64,000 bases of DNA from JBCBKP01 sp038521625. Lineage in GTDB: Bacteria; Planctomycetota; Phycisphaerae; Phycisphaerales; UBA1924. Positions 55,880 through 64,000 of the stretch are shown here, piece by piece. The stretch spans positions 1 through 64,000 of the forward strand of contig JBCBKP010000007.1 in assembly GCA_038521625.1 (NCBI GenBank), given 5' to 3'. The translations under genes and the position numbers were made by a program. The stretch's first letter is position 1, and each line of letters opens with the position of its first letter. The notes under the pieces were generated by a model. The model did no database searches. It had not been told where the DNA came from and saw nothing but the letters and a program-made list of their open reading frames with translations.

Positions 55880-56544
55880 CAGTTGCCGCCCCCGCCCGAG
55901 CCGGAATCGCCGCCGCCGCTGCCGGGGCCACCGGTTGCTTCCATGAGCGTGCGCATCAGGCGCTGCACGCCCTCCTCGCTCTCGAGCGGGAATCGCCGCT
56001 GGAACGAATCGGCGTTCTCGAAATCCACGGGATCGACCAGCCGCACCGCGATCGAGCTGGGCACGCCCTGGTCGTACAGGAAGCTCCCGCCCGACTCCTC
56101 GCTCAGCCAGACGCGCACGGTGACCAGCTTGGCCCGCCCGGCGAATCCGTCGAACGCGTCGGGGAGGGACGGGACCTCCTGGGCCGCCGAGATCGAGGGC
56201 TCGAGCTCCACGCCGAACCGCTCGTTCACGTCCCAGCGGTAGCGCCACTGCTCACGCGGGCTCAGGCCGTCCCAGGTCTTGTAGGCCACGGGCAAGAAGT
56301 TGCTTGGCATCGACTCGGCGTCGTCGAGGTACATGATCATCAGCCGGCTCGCGAGCTCGGCCGCGGCCAGACGCTGCTGCTGTCGCAGGTCGGCCGCGCT
56401 GATCGACGAGATCGCGCCCATGAGCGTGGTCGCGAGCAGGCCGAGGATGACCGACGCGAGGACGGCCTCGATCAGGGTCAGGCCGCGCGCCGAGGCGCCG
56501 CGCCGCTTGGGCATGGCCCGGGTTGTCGGTTCGCTGGTCGGCAT
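55879..56544 (-). CDS. gspI: GspI-like pseudopilin
   Basis: A 221-residue pseudopilin with signal ASARGLTLIEAVLASVILGL: cleavage after Gly21, Phe replaced by Leu, Glu5 present. The periplasmic part has RLMIMYLDDAESMPSNFLPVAYKTW and VTVRVWLSEES. It ends in a short Gly/Ser-rich tail (GGPGSGGGDSGSGGGGN), as gspJ does on a larger scale. It is about 90 residues longer than typical GspI. Placed between G and J, the order seen in type II secretion operons; GspH is missing. Confidence 0.72.
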   Translation of the reverse strand: MPTSEPTTRAMPKRRGASARGLTLIEAVLASVILGLLATTLMGAISSISAADLRQQQRLAAAELASRLMIMYLDDAESMPSNFLPVAYKTWDGLSPREQWRYRWDVNERFGVELEPSISAAQEVPSLPDAFDGFAGRAKLVTVRVWLSEESGGSFLYDQGVPSSIAVRLVDPVDFENADSFQRRFPLESEEGVQRLMRTLMEATGGPGSGGGDSGSGGGGN

Positions 56545-56583
56545 GGCTCGCGTCCGCCGGCCCGGGGTGCTCTGCTCCGGGTG

Positions 56584-57009
56584 TCAGTTCCCGCTGCCGA
56601 GGTTCGGGTCCCAGCCGTCGATATCGTCCTCGGTGTTCAGCTTCCCGTCCTTGCCCAACGAGACGAGCTTGAAGCCCTGGTCGGGATTGGTCGGCTGAAT
56701 CCGGTAGTAGATCGCGTTGTTCCAGCCGTCCTCGAGACCGCCTTCGTCGACGTAGTCGGGCACGAGCGCGCTGAGATCCTGCGGGAGCACCGAGTAGATG
56801 CCCTCGTACTCCTGCAGCTTGCTCTTGATCGTCCGGAGCGTCACCTCGGTCGTGCGCACCTTCGCACGATCGATCTGCGGCGCGAACGCCACCGCGGCGG
56901 CGCCCATCAGGATCCCGAGGATCACGATCACGAGCGTCAGCTCGATCAGCGAGAAGCCCGCCCGCCCGCGGCCGCGGGCTCCCGATGTCGGGTTCGCGTT
57001 GTCAGCCAT
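56584..57009 (-). CDS. gspG: Major pseudopilin GspG
   Basis: A 141-residue protein with GGAGGTGG upstream; the second of two adjacent ATGs is preferred for spacing. The signal RGRAGFSLIELTLVIVILGI has cleavage at Gly18/Phe19 and Glu5, and the mature domain has the GspG fold: TTEVTLRTIKSKLQEYEGIY, LPQDLSALVPDYVDEGGLEDGWNNA and the calcium-loop end SLGKDGKLNTEDDIDGWD. It forms the pseudopilus shaft. 286 bp upstream lies gspF. Confidence 0.9.
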   Translation of the reverse strand: MADNANPTSGARGRGRAGFSLIELTLVIVILGILMGAAAVAFAPQIDRAKVRTTEVTLRTIKSKLQEYEGIYSVLPQDLSALVPDYVDEGGLEDGWNNAIYYRIQPTNPDQGFKLVSLGKDGKLNTEDDIDGWDPNLGSGN

Positions 57010-57295
57010 CATCCACCTCCGACTCCGGGCGCGGCCGCCCTCGGGCCCCGCGCCCTCTCGCCAACGACTCATCCCGCCTGTGCCGTGGTCCGCCCCGCCC
57101 GCCACCCGGGCGGGGCCCCGATCGAGAGTCGCCCCGACCTCGCGGTGGGACCGATCGACCTTCGGTTGTACGCCCACGGACTGGGCGGGTTGCGGGCACG
57201 CCGCCCGCGTCATTCCGCTCGCACCATCGTAAGCGGTCGGTGACCCTGTCTCGCCACCGGTCGTCGCGCGGGGCACGCCCGGCATCCGGTTCCTG

Positions 57296-58507
57296 TCAGG
57301 CCGCACCGCCGGCGCCTCCGACCACGCTGAACATCGGCAGCATCAGGCCGAGGATCAAGAATCCGATCACGAGGAACAGCAGCACGAGCAGGAGCGGCTC
57401 CAAGAACGCCAGCACGCGGCTCGCCGCTCGGTCCAGACGCTCGGCGGTGTCGTCCGCGAGCGCGTCGAACGTGCCGTCGAGCTCGCCCGACTTCTCCGCC
57501 GCCGCCAGGAGCTTGCGGATCGCCGCCGGGAAGACCGTCACGTCGTCGATCAGACGCGCGAACGAGCCGCCCTGCACCAGCCGGGTCCGCATGCGCTCCA
57601 TCTGCGACCGGGCCTTCTGATTCACCAGGGTCCCGGTCGCCACGGCCAGGGCGTCGGACAGCGTCACGCCCGATCGAGTCATCGCGCCCAGCACGCTGAA
57701 GAACCGGGTGCCCTCCGACATGATGAAGACCTCGCGCAGCACCGGGATCACGCGCCCGACCGCGGCCGCGGACTGCGCGATCGCGTCGCGGGCCAGCACG
57801 ATCAGCACGACGGCCGCCGCGACGATGCCCAGCAGGAGGAACCAGTACTCGCGGATCCACAGCCCCGCGGCCATCTGCAGGCGTGTGACGGCCGGCAGCT
57901 CGATGCCGGCGTCGGTCAGCGATTCGCCGATCGTCGGCGTGACGAACGTGAGCAGGATCAGGGCCGCCAGCACGCCGATCACGGCGACGAACGCCGGGTA
58001 GACCAGCAGCGTGATCGCCTTTCCGGAGACCGCCAGGCGTCGGCGGGCCGTGATCGCCAGCTGCCGCCCGGCGCCGCCGAGGTCGCCGGTCTTCTCCGCG
58101 GCGCGGTACACGGAGACGGTGACCGGGTCCATCCCGCCGGCCTCGCGCGAGGCGTCGGCGAAGCTCTTGCCGGCGGCGACCAGCTCGGCCATCCGGCGGA
58201 CGCGACGCTTCTGCTTCTTGCCGACGACCGATTCGCTGACCTGCAGCGCGTCGACGAGCGGCACGCCGCGGTCGACCAGCTGCGCGAGCTGCTCGTTCAG
58301 CGTCGCCTGATCCGCGAGCGACATCCGCGACTCGGTCCCGATCCAGCCGGGCAGTTTCCAGGTCTGGAGCAGGACCGCCCGCTCGCGGCGGAGCTCGTCC
58401 GCCAGCGCCCGCTCGCTCTGGGCCGAGCGGACACCGAACCGGCGGCCCCCGCCCTGGCGGCTGGCGACGAACGCGAACGAGCGGGGTTGTTGGCTGAACG
58501 AACTCAC
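57296..58507 (-). CDS. gspF: Type II secretion / pilus platform protein GspF
   Basis: A 403-residue polytopic inner-membrane protein. Two GspF/PilC repeats: residues about 65-190 (LNEQLAQLVDRGVPLVDALQ, AGKSFADASREAGGMDPVTV) and 265-385 (FFSVLGAMTRSGVTLSDALA, SFARLIDDVTVFP), with helices VYPAFVAVIGVLAALILLTFV, LLLGIVAAAVVLIVLA and LLLVLLFLVIGFLILGLM. It is the rotor-like platform turned by the GspE ATPase, which is not encoded here. The start is a GTG at 58507; the open frame upstream lacks coding character. First gene of the operon, divergent from the next. Confidence 0.88.
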   Translation of the reverse strand: MSSFSQQPRSFAFVASRQGGGRRFGVRSAQSERALADELRRERAVLLQTWKLPGWIGTESRMSLADQATLNEQLAQLVDRGVPLVDALQVSESVVGKKQKRRVRRMAELVAAGKSFADASREAGGMDPVTVSVYRAAEKTGDLGGAGRQLAITARRRLAVSGKAITLLVYPAFVAVIGVLAALILLTFVTPTIGESLTDAGIELPAVTRLQMAAGLWIREYWFLLLGIVAAAVVLIVLARDAIAQSAAAVGRVIPVLREVFIMSEGTRFFSVLGAMTRSGVTLSDALAVATGTLVNQKARSQMERMRTRLVQGGSFARLIDDVTVFPAAIRKLLAAAEKSGELDGTFDALADDTAERLDRAASRVLAFLEPLLLVLLFLVIGFLILGLMLPMFSVVGGAGGAA

Positions 58508-58704
58508 GGCGGATGCTACCGAGCCGGCTCCCCGAACGGGTGCAAACAAACCTCGAATCGCGCGCACTTCGGCGGCCGTTCCCGCAACGCCCGCCGGTGT
58601 GCGCCGAATCAGGGCTATCGGCTCGAACGCGCGAACCACCCCCGGATCCCGCCGGTAGCATCCACCGGCACGCCGAGATCGGCGTCGAACGGAAGGCACC
58701 ACGC

Positions 58705-60516
58705 ATGGGCGATATCGACCGTGTCCTCGCCAAGGCCGCCCGCCGGCTCCTGATCAACGCCTGGATCCGGGCGTTTGTGACCGCGCTGATCGCGGTCGGC
58801 GTCACGCTGGCGGTCCTGCTGACGCTGCACAAGGCCGGGCTGGTCAGCATCCCCTGGCGCGAGGTCGTCATCGCCGCCGGCCCGGTCGCGATCGCGATCG
58901 CGCTGATCGCGGCCTTGGCGAAGCGCCGGCGGGGCGTGGACCTCGCCGACGAGGTCGACCGCCGCGCCGGGCTCCGCGAGACGCTCAGCACCGCGATGGT
59001 CGTCTCCGGGCGCAACGACGCCTGGTCCAAGGCGGTCGTCGAGAGCGCCGGCGAGCGCGCCCGGCGCGTCGTCGTGCACGATGCCGTTCCGTTCGAGGCC
59101 CCGCGGCTCTGGTGGGTCCCGCCGGCGATGTTCGCGAGCCTCTGCCTGCTCGCGTTCGTGCCGCGGCAGGACGTGATCGGTCTTCTCGCGAGCGACGAGC
59201 AGGAGGTCGAGGAGCAGCGGCAGGTCGAGCTGGCCAAGCTGGACGTGCAGTCGAAGGAGCAGCAGCTCGAGGAGGTCCTCAAGAAGGCCGGTGTTGATCT
59301 CGACGAGGAAGACGAAGCGGATCGGGGCGCCGAGGAGTTCCAGAAGCCCGAGCCGCGCACGCCAGAAGAGATCCGCCGCGCTTCGATCCGCAAGCTCACC
59401 AAGCTGCAGGACAAGATGAAGGAGATGCGGTCGGGCGAGGAGGGCCAGCGGCTCGACGCGATCCGCCAGGCGCTGCGCAACCTCGAGACCGAGCCCGGCC
59501 CGCTCGCCGAATTTGGTCGGAGTCTGGCGCGGTCCAACTTCTCCGAGGCCAAGCAGAAGCTCGAGCAGCTCGCCCAGATGACGCAGGACGGCACCATGAG
59601 CTCCGAGGAGCGCGAGGAGCTGCAGAAGTCGCTCGACAAGATGCAGGGCCAGCTCAAGCAGCTCGCCGAATCGCGCGAGCAGCTCAAGGAGGCCCTCCAG
59701 CAGGCGACCGGCATGTCGGAGGCGGAGGCCGAGCAGGCCGCGTCGGACCCTGCGGCGCTCGAGCAGGCCCTCCAGCAGCAGGCGCCGGGCATGGGGCAGG
59801 AGCAGATCGACCAGCTCCAGCAGATGGCCGAGGCCCAGCGCAACGCGATGGACGCCATGAACGGACTCGCCCAGGCGATGCAGCAGATGAGCCAGGGCAT
59901 GCAGCAGGCCGGCGAGGGTCAGCAGGGCCAGCAGGGCCAGGCCCAGATGGAGACCGGAGCCCAGGCCGCGGCCGGCCAGCTGAGCGCCATGGAGCAGCTC
60001 GCCTCGGAGATGGCGGCGCTCGACCAGGCGATGGCCGAAGCGGGCGGCATGGCCCAGCAGATGGGCCAGGCGATCGCGGGCGCCGGCAACCAGCCCGGCG
60101 GCGGGCAGCAGGGGGCCAACAACCCGGGCGTCGGCAACTTCCAGCAGGGCGACTCGCAGAACCAATCCGCCGGCAGCGGCGGGGCCGGCCAGGGCGAGGG
60201 CGCCGATGCGCCGCCCGGTGCCGCGGCCCAGTTCGTCCTCAACCGCGAGAACGCCGACGTCGAGAACACGGGCGAGGGGCCGATCATCTCCTCGACCCTC
60301 GTCTGGGGCTCGCAGGTCCGCGGCCAGAGCACCGCGGCGTTCTCCCAGGCGGTCGAGGCCGCGTCGGTGCGGGCATCCGAGGCCGTCGAGACGATGCAGG
60401 TGCCGCGCGAGCTGCACGAGGCCGTCAAGGTCTATTTCGGCCGCCTCGAGAAGGCCGCGGAGGAGGCCCGCGAGCGGCAGCGCTCGGGCGGTGACGGGTC
60501 GGGGTCCGACGGTTGA
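58705..60516 (+). CDS. Gln-rich coiled-coil membrane protein (DUF4175-like)
   Basis: A 603-residue protein with GGAAGG upstream. N-terminal membrane helices at about residues 20-45, 52-72 and 137-152, then a long helical region with EEQRQVELAKLDVQSKEQQL and EELQKSLDKMQGQLKQLAES (coiled coil), then a Gln/Met/Gly-rich low-complexity stretch (QQAGEGQQGQQGQAQMETG) and a C-terminal helical part. The pattern resembles DUF4175-type proteins. A Gln/Gly-rich tail follows (residues 440-520). Its stop overlaps the next gene's TTG by 4 bp. Function unknown. Confidence 0.7.
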   Translation: MGDIDRVLAKAARRLLINAWIRAFVTALIAVGVTLAVLLTLHKAGLVSIPWREVVIAAGPVAIAIALIAALAKRRRGVDLADEVDRRAGLRETLSTAMVVSGRNDAWSKAVVESAGERARRVVVHDAVPFEAPRLWWVPPAMFASLCLLAFVPRQDVIGLLASDEQEVEEQRQVELAKLDVQSKEQQLEEVLKKAGVDLDEEDEADRGAEEFQKPEPRTPEEIRRASIRKLTKLQDKMKEMRSGEEGQRLDAIRQALRNLETEPGPLAEFGRSLARSNFSEAKQKLEQLAQMTQDGTMSSEEREELQKSLDKMQGQLKQLAESREQLKEALQQATGMSEAEAEQAASDPAALEQALQQQAPGMGQEQIDQLQQMAEAQRNAMDAMNGLAQAMQQMSQGMQQAGEGQQGQQGQAQMETGAQAAAGQLSAMEQLASEMAALDQAMAEAGGMAQQMGQAIAGAGNQPGGGQQGANNPGVGNFQQGDSQNQSAGSGGAGQGEGADAPPGAAAQFVLNRENADVENTGEGPIISSTLVWGSQVRGQSTAAFSQAVEAASVRASEAVETMQVPRELHEAVKVYFGRLEKAAEEARERQRSGGDGSGSDG

Positions 60517-61553
60517 GCCGGCACGCCTTCGCCGCGGTCGCGGCGATCACGACGGCGGCCACGCTCCTCGGGTGCGATGGCTCGCGCGACGACGACCGGC
60601 GCGTCGTGCTCTACAGCTCCGTCGACCGCGTCTACATGGACGAGGTCATCATCCCTGCGATCGAAGCGCAGACCGGCCTGGATGTCGTCTACGTCGGCGA
60701 CAACGAGATCAACAAGACCACAGGCCTCGTCCTGCGCGTCGAGTCGGAGATGGACGAGCCGGTCGCCGACGTCTGGTGGTCGAGCGAGCCGTTCGGGACC
60801 ATCCGCCTCGCCGGGGCCGGGGCGCTCGAGGCGTACGCGTTCTCCGGGCAGGACGCGGTCTGGCCGGAGCGGCTGAGCGGCGAAAACGACCTCTGGCGCG
60901 GCTTCGCCCAGCGGGCCCGCGTGATCGCCTTCAGCGAGTCCCGCGTCGGGGAGAGCGACGCGCCGCGCACGCTCGCCGAGCTGACGGACGAGCGCTGGCG
61001 CGGGCGCGTCGGCATCGCGCGGCCCGAGTTCGGCACGACCCGCGGTCACATGGGCGCTCTGCTCGACCGCTGGGGCGCGGACACCCTCGCCGGCTGGCTC
61101 CGGGACTTGGACGACAACGGGGTCCGGATCTACAGCGGCAATGCCGATGTCGTCCGCGCGATCGCCGCCGGCGAGATCGACGTCGGTCTGACCGACACCG
61201 ACGACGTCTGGGCCGCGCGACGCAACGGCTCGCCGGTCGGCCTGGTCTACGAGGCGGTCGATCCCACTGCCGATCCCGAGAGCTTCGGCCCGCTGCTGAT
61301 GCCGAACACGGTCGCGCTCGTCCGGGGCGGCCCCAACCCCGAGGCGGCGGCGCTGCTGATCGACTGGATCACGAGCGCCGAGTGCGAGCGGCTGCTCGCC
61401 GAGTCGGACAGCCGCAACATCCCCGCCCACGCGGCGCTCGCGGGCCGGTATCCCGACCTGGTTGTCCCCGATCCGGCCGAGGTCGACTTCGCGGCGGTCG
61501 CCGCGCGGATCGACGAGGCGATGGAGCTGGTGGGCGAGCACCTGGACCGATAG
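60513..61553 (+). CDS. FbpA-like ABC substrate-binding lipoprotein
   Basis: A 346-residue lipoprotein (lipobox ATLLGCDG) of the class D binding-protein type that includes iron(III)-binding FbpA: VVLYSSVDRVYMDEVIIPAIEAQTGLDVVYV, DVWWSSEPFGTIRLAGAGAL, RVGIARPEFGTTRGHMGALL, and EIDVGLTDTDDVWAARRNGSP. The tyrosine pair that binds ferric ion in FbpA is not obvious. TTG start within the 4-bp overlap with the upstream gene. No permease or ATPase gene is adjacent, so its transporter is elsewhere. Confidence 0.85.
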   Translation: MSRHAFAAVAAITTAATLLGCDGSRDDDRRVVLYSSVDRVYMDEVIIPAIEAQTGLDVVYVGDNEINKTTGLVLRVESEMDEPVADVWWSSEPFGTIRLAGAGALEAYAFSGQDAVWPERLSGENDLWRGFAQRARVIAFSESRVGESDAPRTLAELTDERWRGRVGIARPEFGTTRGHMGALLDRWGADTLAGWLRDLDDNGVRIYSGNADVVRAIAAGEIDVGLTDTDDVWAARRNGSPVGLVYEAVDPTADPESFGPLLMPNTVALVRGGPNPEAAALLIDWITSAECERLLAESDSRNIPAHAALAGRYPDLVVPDPAEVDFAAVAARIDEAMELVGEHLDR

Positions 61554-61610
61554 TCGGCCGGTGCGGATCGCGGCGGCTTGTCCCGGCGATGGGGCCCCGT
61601 AGAGTCCCCG

Positions 61611-62816
61611 ATGACGACGCTGACGACCGACATCCGTTTGGCCATCGAGGCCGAGCTCGCCGCGATCATCGAGCTCCGGCGTGACCTCCACGCGCACCCC
61701 GAGCTCGGATTCGAGGAGTTGCGCACGAGCGCCGTGATCCAGCGCGAGCTGTCCGCCCTGGGCATCGAGCACAAGGCCGGCTACGCCAAGGGCACCGGCG
61801 TCGTCGCGCATCTGCCGGCGACCAACGGCAGCGACGCCGACACGGTGGCGCTGCGGACCGACATCGACGCGCTGCCGATCGCCGAGCGGACCGGCAAGCC
61901 GTACGCCTCCACGAACGACGGCACGATGCACGCCTGCGGGCACGACGGCCACACGGCGATTCTTCTCGGCGCCGCGCGGGTGCTGTCCAAGGTCGAGCGC
62001 CCGCGTCCGGTCACGCTGATCTTCCAGCCGGCCGAGGAGAACGGCGGCGGCGGCGAGCTCATGGTGGACGAGGGCGCCCTCGCGGGCGCCAGCGCCGGCG
62101 GCGTCGGACGCCCGGTCACGCGGATCTTCGGCCTGCACGGCTGGCCCGAGATGCCGCTCGGCACCGTCGCCTCACGCCCCGGCCCGCTGCTGGCCGCGAC
62201 CGACGACTTCGAGGTGACGATCAAGGGCGTCCAGGCGCACGCCGCCTGGCCGCACGCCGGGCGTGACCCGATCGTCGCCGCCAGCGCGATCATCACGGCG
62301 CTGCAGACGATCACCAGCCGGGGGACCGCGCCGACCGACGCGGTCGTGTGCACGGTCGGGGCGATCCACGGCGGCACGGCGGACAACATCATCCCCGAGT
62401 CGGTCGAGTTCATCGGCACGATCCGGACGCTCTCGGACGAGAACCGCGCGAACGCCGAGCGGCGTTTGCGTGAGATCGTCGAGCACACCGCGAGGGCGCA
62501 CGGCTGCGAGGCCGAGATCACCTGGAAGCCCGGCTACCCGGTCACGCGGAACGATGAGGCGCTGGCCGAGCGCTGGTTCGGTCTCGCCCGCGAGGCGCTC
62601 GGAGAGGGTCGCGTCTTCACGGTTCCGAACGCGTTCATGGGCGGCGAGGACTTCAGCTACTACGGGCGTGCGGTGCCGGCGTGCTTCTTCCTGCTTGGTC
62701 TGAGGCCCGGCGGCCACGACGGCCCGGTCCCGCAGCTGCACCAGCCTGAGTTCGACTTCAACGACGACTCGCTCGGTCTGGGCGTGGAGATGATGGTCCG
62801 CCTCGCGACGAGCTAG
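61611..62816 (+). CDS. M20-family amidohydrolase
   Basis: A 401-residue zinc peptidase/amidohydrolase of the M20D branch (hippurate hydrolase, N-acyl-amino acid deacylase). Motifs: RRDLHAHPELGFEE, ACGHDGHTAILLGAA, IFQPAEENGGGG, GLHGWPEMPLGTV, GVQAHAAWPHAGRDP and GGEDFSYYGRAVP. All metal ligands expected (Cys, His, Glu, His, His) are present. The family removes acyl groups from amino acids. It starts 58 bp after the FbpA-like gene. Confidence 0.92.
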   Translation: MTTLTTDIRLAIEAELAAIIELRRDLHAHPELGFEELRTSAVIQRELSALGIEHKAGYAKGTGVVAHLPATNGSDADTVALRTDIDALPIAERTGKPYASTNDGTMHACGHDGHTAILLGAARVLSKVERPRPVTLIFQPAEENGGGGELMVDEGALAGASAGGVGRPVTRIFGLHGWPEMPLGTVASRPGPLLAATDDFEVTIKGVQAHAAWPHAGRDPIVAASAIITALQTITSRGTAPTDAVVCTVGAIHGGTADNIIPESVEFIGTIRTLSDENRANAERRLREIVEHTARAHGCEAEITWKPGYPVTRNDEALAERWFGLAREALGEGRVFTVPNAFMGGEDFSYYGRAVPACFFLLGLRPGGHDGPVPQLHQPEFDFNDDSLGLGVEMMVRLATS

Positions 62817-63427
62817 GACCGCAGCGCTCGCGAGGCGAGCCGCCGGGGCGAGCGCAGCGCGTTCAGCAGCAGCGCCGCGTGCACGGCGACCGCGAGAAAC
62901 GCGAGCGCGTAAAGCAGCATCAGGTTGCCGTCGCTCAGCAGCGTGCGGAAGACGAACCCGTTGTACGCCCAGATCCCGGCCATGCCGAGCAGCAGCGCCA
63001 GGCCGGTCGTCCGAAGGGCCCGCTTGCCGGTGAAGGTCAGCAGTACGCCGCCGACGCAGGCCGCGACCTGGGCGACCGCGAGCGCGACGCCCGCCCAGCC
63101 CTCGTAGCTCAGCAGCCACGCCGCTCGCTCGAACGGCACGGGCTCGGCGCCGGGCTCGGCGACGGCGGTGCCGCGCACGCAGAAGATGTTGAACCGGGCG
63201 GCGGAGGTGTCCGATCGGCCGATCAGCCAGAACGCGGCATGGCCGGCCGCGAGGGCCATCATGGCGGCGTAGACCGAGGTCAGGACCGCGAAGACGGCCC
63301 GCACGCCGGGCATCGCCGACTTGGGCTCCGCGCGCCGGCGCGGGTTCTCGGTCGTTGTCTGGACGGCGGCGGTGCTCACGGCTCGGGGTTGTTCGGAACG
63401 CGGGGCGGGGCTTTCAGAGGTGGTCAT
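62813..63427 (-). CDS. Four-helix membrane protein of unknown function
   Basis: A 204-residue protein with a Pro/Ser/Arg-rich N-terminal tail and four predicted membrane helices: AVFAVLTSVYAAMMALAAGHAAFW, GVALAVAQVAACVGGVLLTF, TTGLALLLGMAGIWAYNGFVF and NLMLLYALAFLAVAVHAALL. A loop (FNIFCVRGTAVAEPGAEPVPF) follows the first. No family recognised. The start overlaps the uvrC stop by 4 bp (ATGA), and its end meets the M20 gene end with a 4-bp overlap. Confidence 0.75.
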   Translation of the reverse strand: MTTSESPAPRSEQPRAVSTAAVQTTTENPRRRAEPKSAMPGVRAVFAVLTSVYAAMMALAAGHAAFWLIGRSDTSAARFNIFCVRGTAVAEPGAEPVPFERAAWLLSYEGWAGVALAVAQVAACVGGVLLTFTGKRALRTTGLALLLGMAGIWAYNGFVFRTLLSDGNLMLLYALAFLAVAVHAALLLNALRSPRRLASRALRS

Positions 63428-64000
63428 TCCCCGATGGTCTTCTTGCGGCGCAGCACGTGGTGGTAGTGCTGCGCGAAGCGGTGGGCCTCGTCTCGGATCT
63501 GCTGGCAGAGCCGCAGCCCCGCGTTGTTGCGGCTCAGGCGGATCGGGTCGGCCTTCTCCTGGACGTAGATCAGCTCCTCCTTCTTGGCCAGGCTGATGAC
63601 CATCGGTGGCCTGACGCCGAGCTGCTCGAAGGCGTCGAGCGCCGCGTGCAGCTGGCCAAGCCCGCCGTCGATCAGGATGACCTCGGGGAAGAGCTCCTGG
63701 CCCTGCCCGGCCTCGCGGTAGCGGCGCGAGACCACCTCGCGGATCGACATGTAGTCGTCGTTGGCGCGCCCGCCGGGGAGGTTCTCGAAGCCCTTGATGC
63801 GGTAGCGGCGGTACTCGTCCTTGAACGGCTTGCCGTCGACGAAGCAGACCTTGCTGCCGACGGTCTCGCCGCCCTGCAGGTGCGCGATGTCGATCCCCTC
63901 GATGCAACGGATTGGCTGCTCGAGCCCGAGCGTCTTCTGCAGGCTCTGGGTGCCAGCCTCTGGGTCGATGTAGCTCAGCTCGGTCTCGGGCTGCCAGCCG
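63424..64000 (-). CDS. uvrC: Excinuclease subunit C, 3' part (cut by window edge)
   Basis: The last about 192 codons of uvrC, running off the right end. Visible are the C-terminal nuclease domain: RCIEGIDIAHLQGGETVGSK, FVDGKPFKDEYRRYRIKGF, NDDYMSIREVVSRRY, and VILIDGGLGQLHAALDAF with the catalytic Asp/Glu set, then IRDEAHRFAQHYHHVLRRKK. It ends there (TIGE), so the helix-hairpin-helix pair that normally follows is absent. UvrC incises damaged DNA on both sides in nucleotide excision repair. Confidence 0.9.
   Translation of the reverse strand, partial: GWQPETELSYIDPEAGTQSLQKTLGLEQPIRCIEGIDIAHLQGGETVGSKVCFVDGKPFKDEYRRYRIKGFENLPGGRANDDYMSIREVVSRRYREAGQGQELFPEVILIDGGLGQLHAALDAFEQLGVRPPMVISLAKKEELIYVQEKADPIRLSRNNAGLRLCQQIRDEAHRFAQHYHHVLRRKKTIGE

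Overview
This window looks like a chromosomal stretch from a high-GC member of the Planctomycetota, probably class Phycisphaerae. The grounds are G/C-ending codons almost throughout, a PEP-CTERM-like tail (VPGPG, hydrophobic helix, RRRRD), tandem secreted beta-helix proteins with the lineage-typical GPLTPPAGAV opening, a squalene-type (C30) carotenoid gene set, a PIN-PhoH fusion, and many GTG/TTG starts. No rRNA, tRNA, CRISPR array, insertion sequence or phage module was recognised. The assignment is inference from gene content.

Layout. 0-0.7 kb: N-terminus of a minus-strand gene cut by the window edge, then a gene-poor stretch with a palindromic repeat and a possible 37-residue ORF or structured RNA. 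0.7-4.7 kb: secreted esterase, a DUF1963 protein flanked by a 55-bp direct duplication of the 3' end of ogt, ogt itself, then a lower-GC scar where a toxin-tail-like fragment with a possible immunity gene abuts the 3' part of another broken gene. 4.7-15.7 kb: Tat-exported ankyrin protein, glnS, a porin, PfkB-family kinase, methyltransferase, PEP-CTERM-like protein, glutamine amidotransferase, DNA glycosylase, a large secreted protein with a dockerin-like tail, and phoH. 15.7-20.2 kb: lipoprotein, then phoB-phoR divergent from a second, probably highly expressed, phosphate-type porin with a clear terminator. 20.3-29.6 kb: crtN-like desaturase, an enlarged carB, an arsR/SRPBCC pair, a glycosyltransferase and a cytoplasmic ankyrin protein. 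29.6-31.8 kb: a BshC-like protein coupled to a BtuF-like lipoprotein.

31.8-36.8 kb is the most lineage-specific part: four intact minus-strand beta-helix exoproteins, plus a decayed fifth copy that keeps its ribosome site, start, signal peptide and tail but has lost the helix. 37.2-44.3 kb: argS, then overlapping or close-packed genes for an aldehyde dehydrogenase, a CrtP-like oxidase, an acyltransferase and a CrtQ-like glycosyltransferase. With crtN at 20.3 kb these make a staphyloxanthin-like end pathway split over two loci. 44.4-49.6 kb: small and membrane proteins of unknown role, PIN-PhoH and an S41 peptidase.

49.6-58.5 kb is a minus-strand type II secretion / pseudopilus operon (F, G, I, J, K, then C-, L- and M-like proteins and a TPR lipoprotein), with overlapping genes and unusual Gly/Ser-rich tails on the I and J pseudopilins; GspD, GspE, GspH and the prepilin peptidase are not in the window. 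58.7-64 kb: a Gln-rich coiled-coil membrane protein coupled to an FbpA-like lipoprotein, an M20 amidohydrolase, a membrane protein and the 3' part of uvrC, which lacks the usual C-terminal HhH domain.
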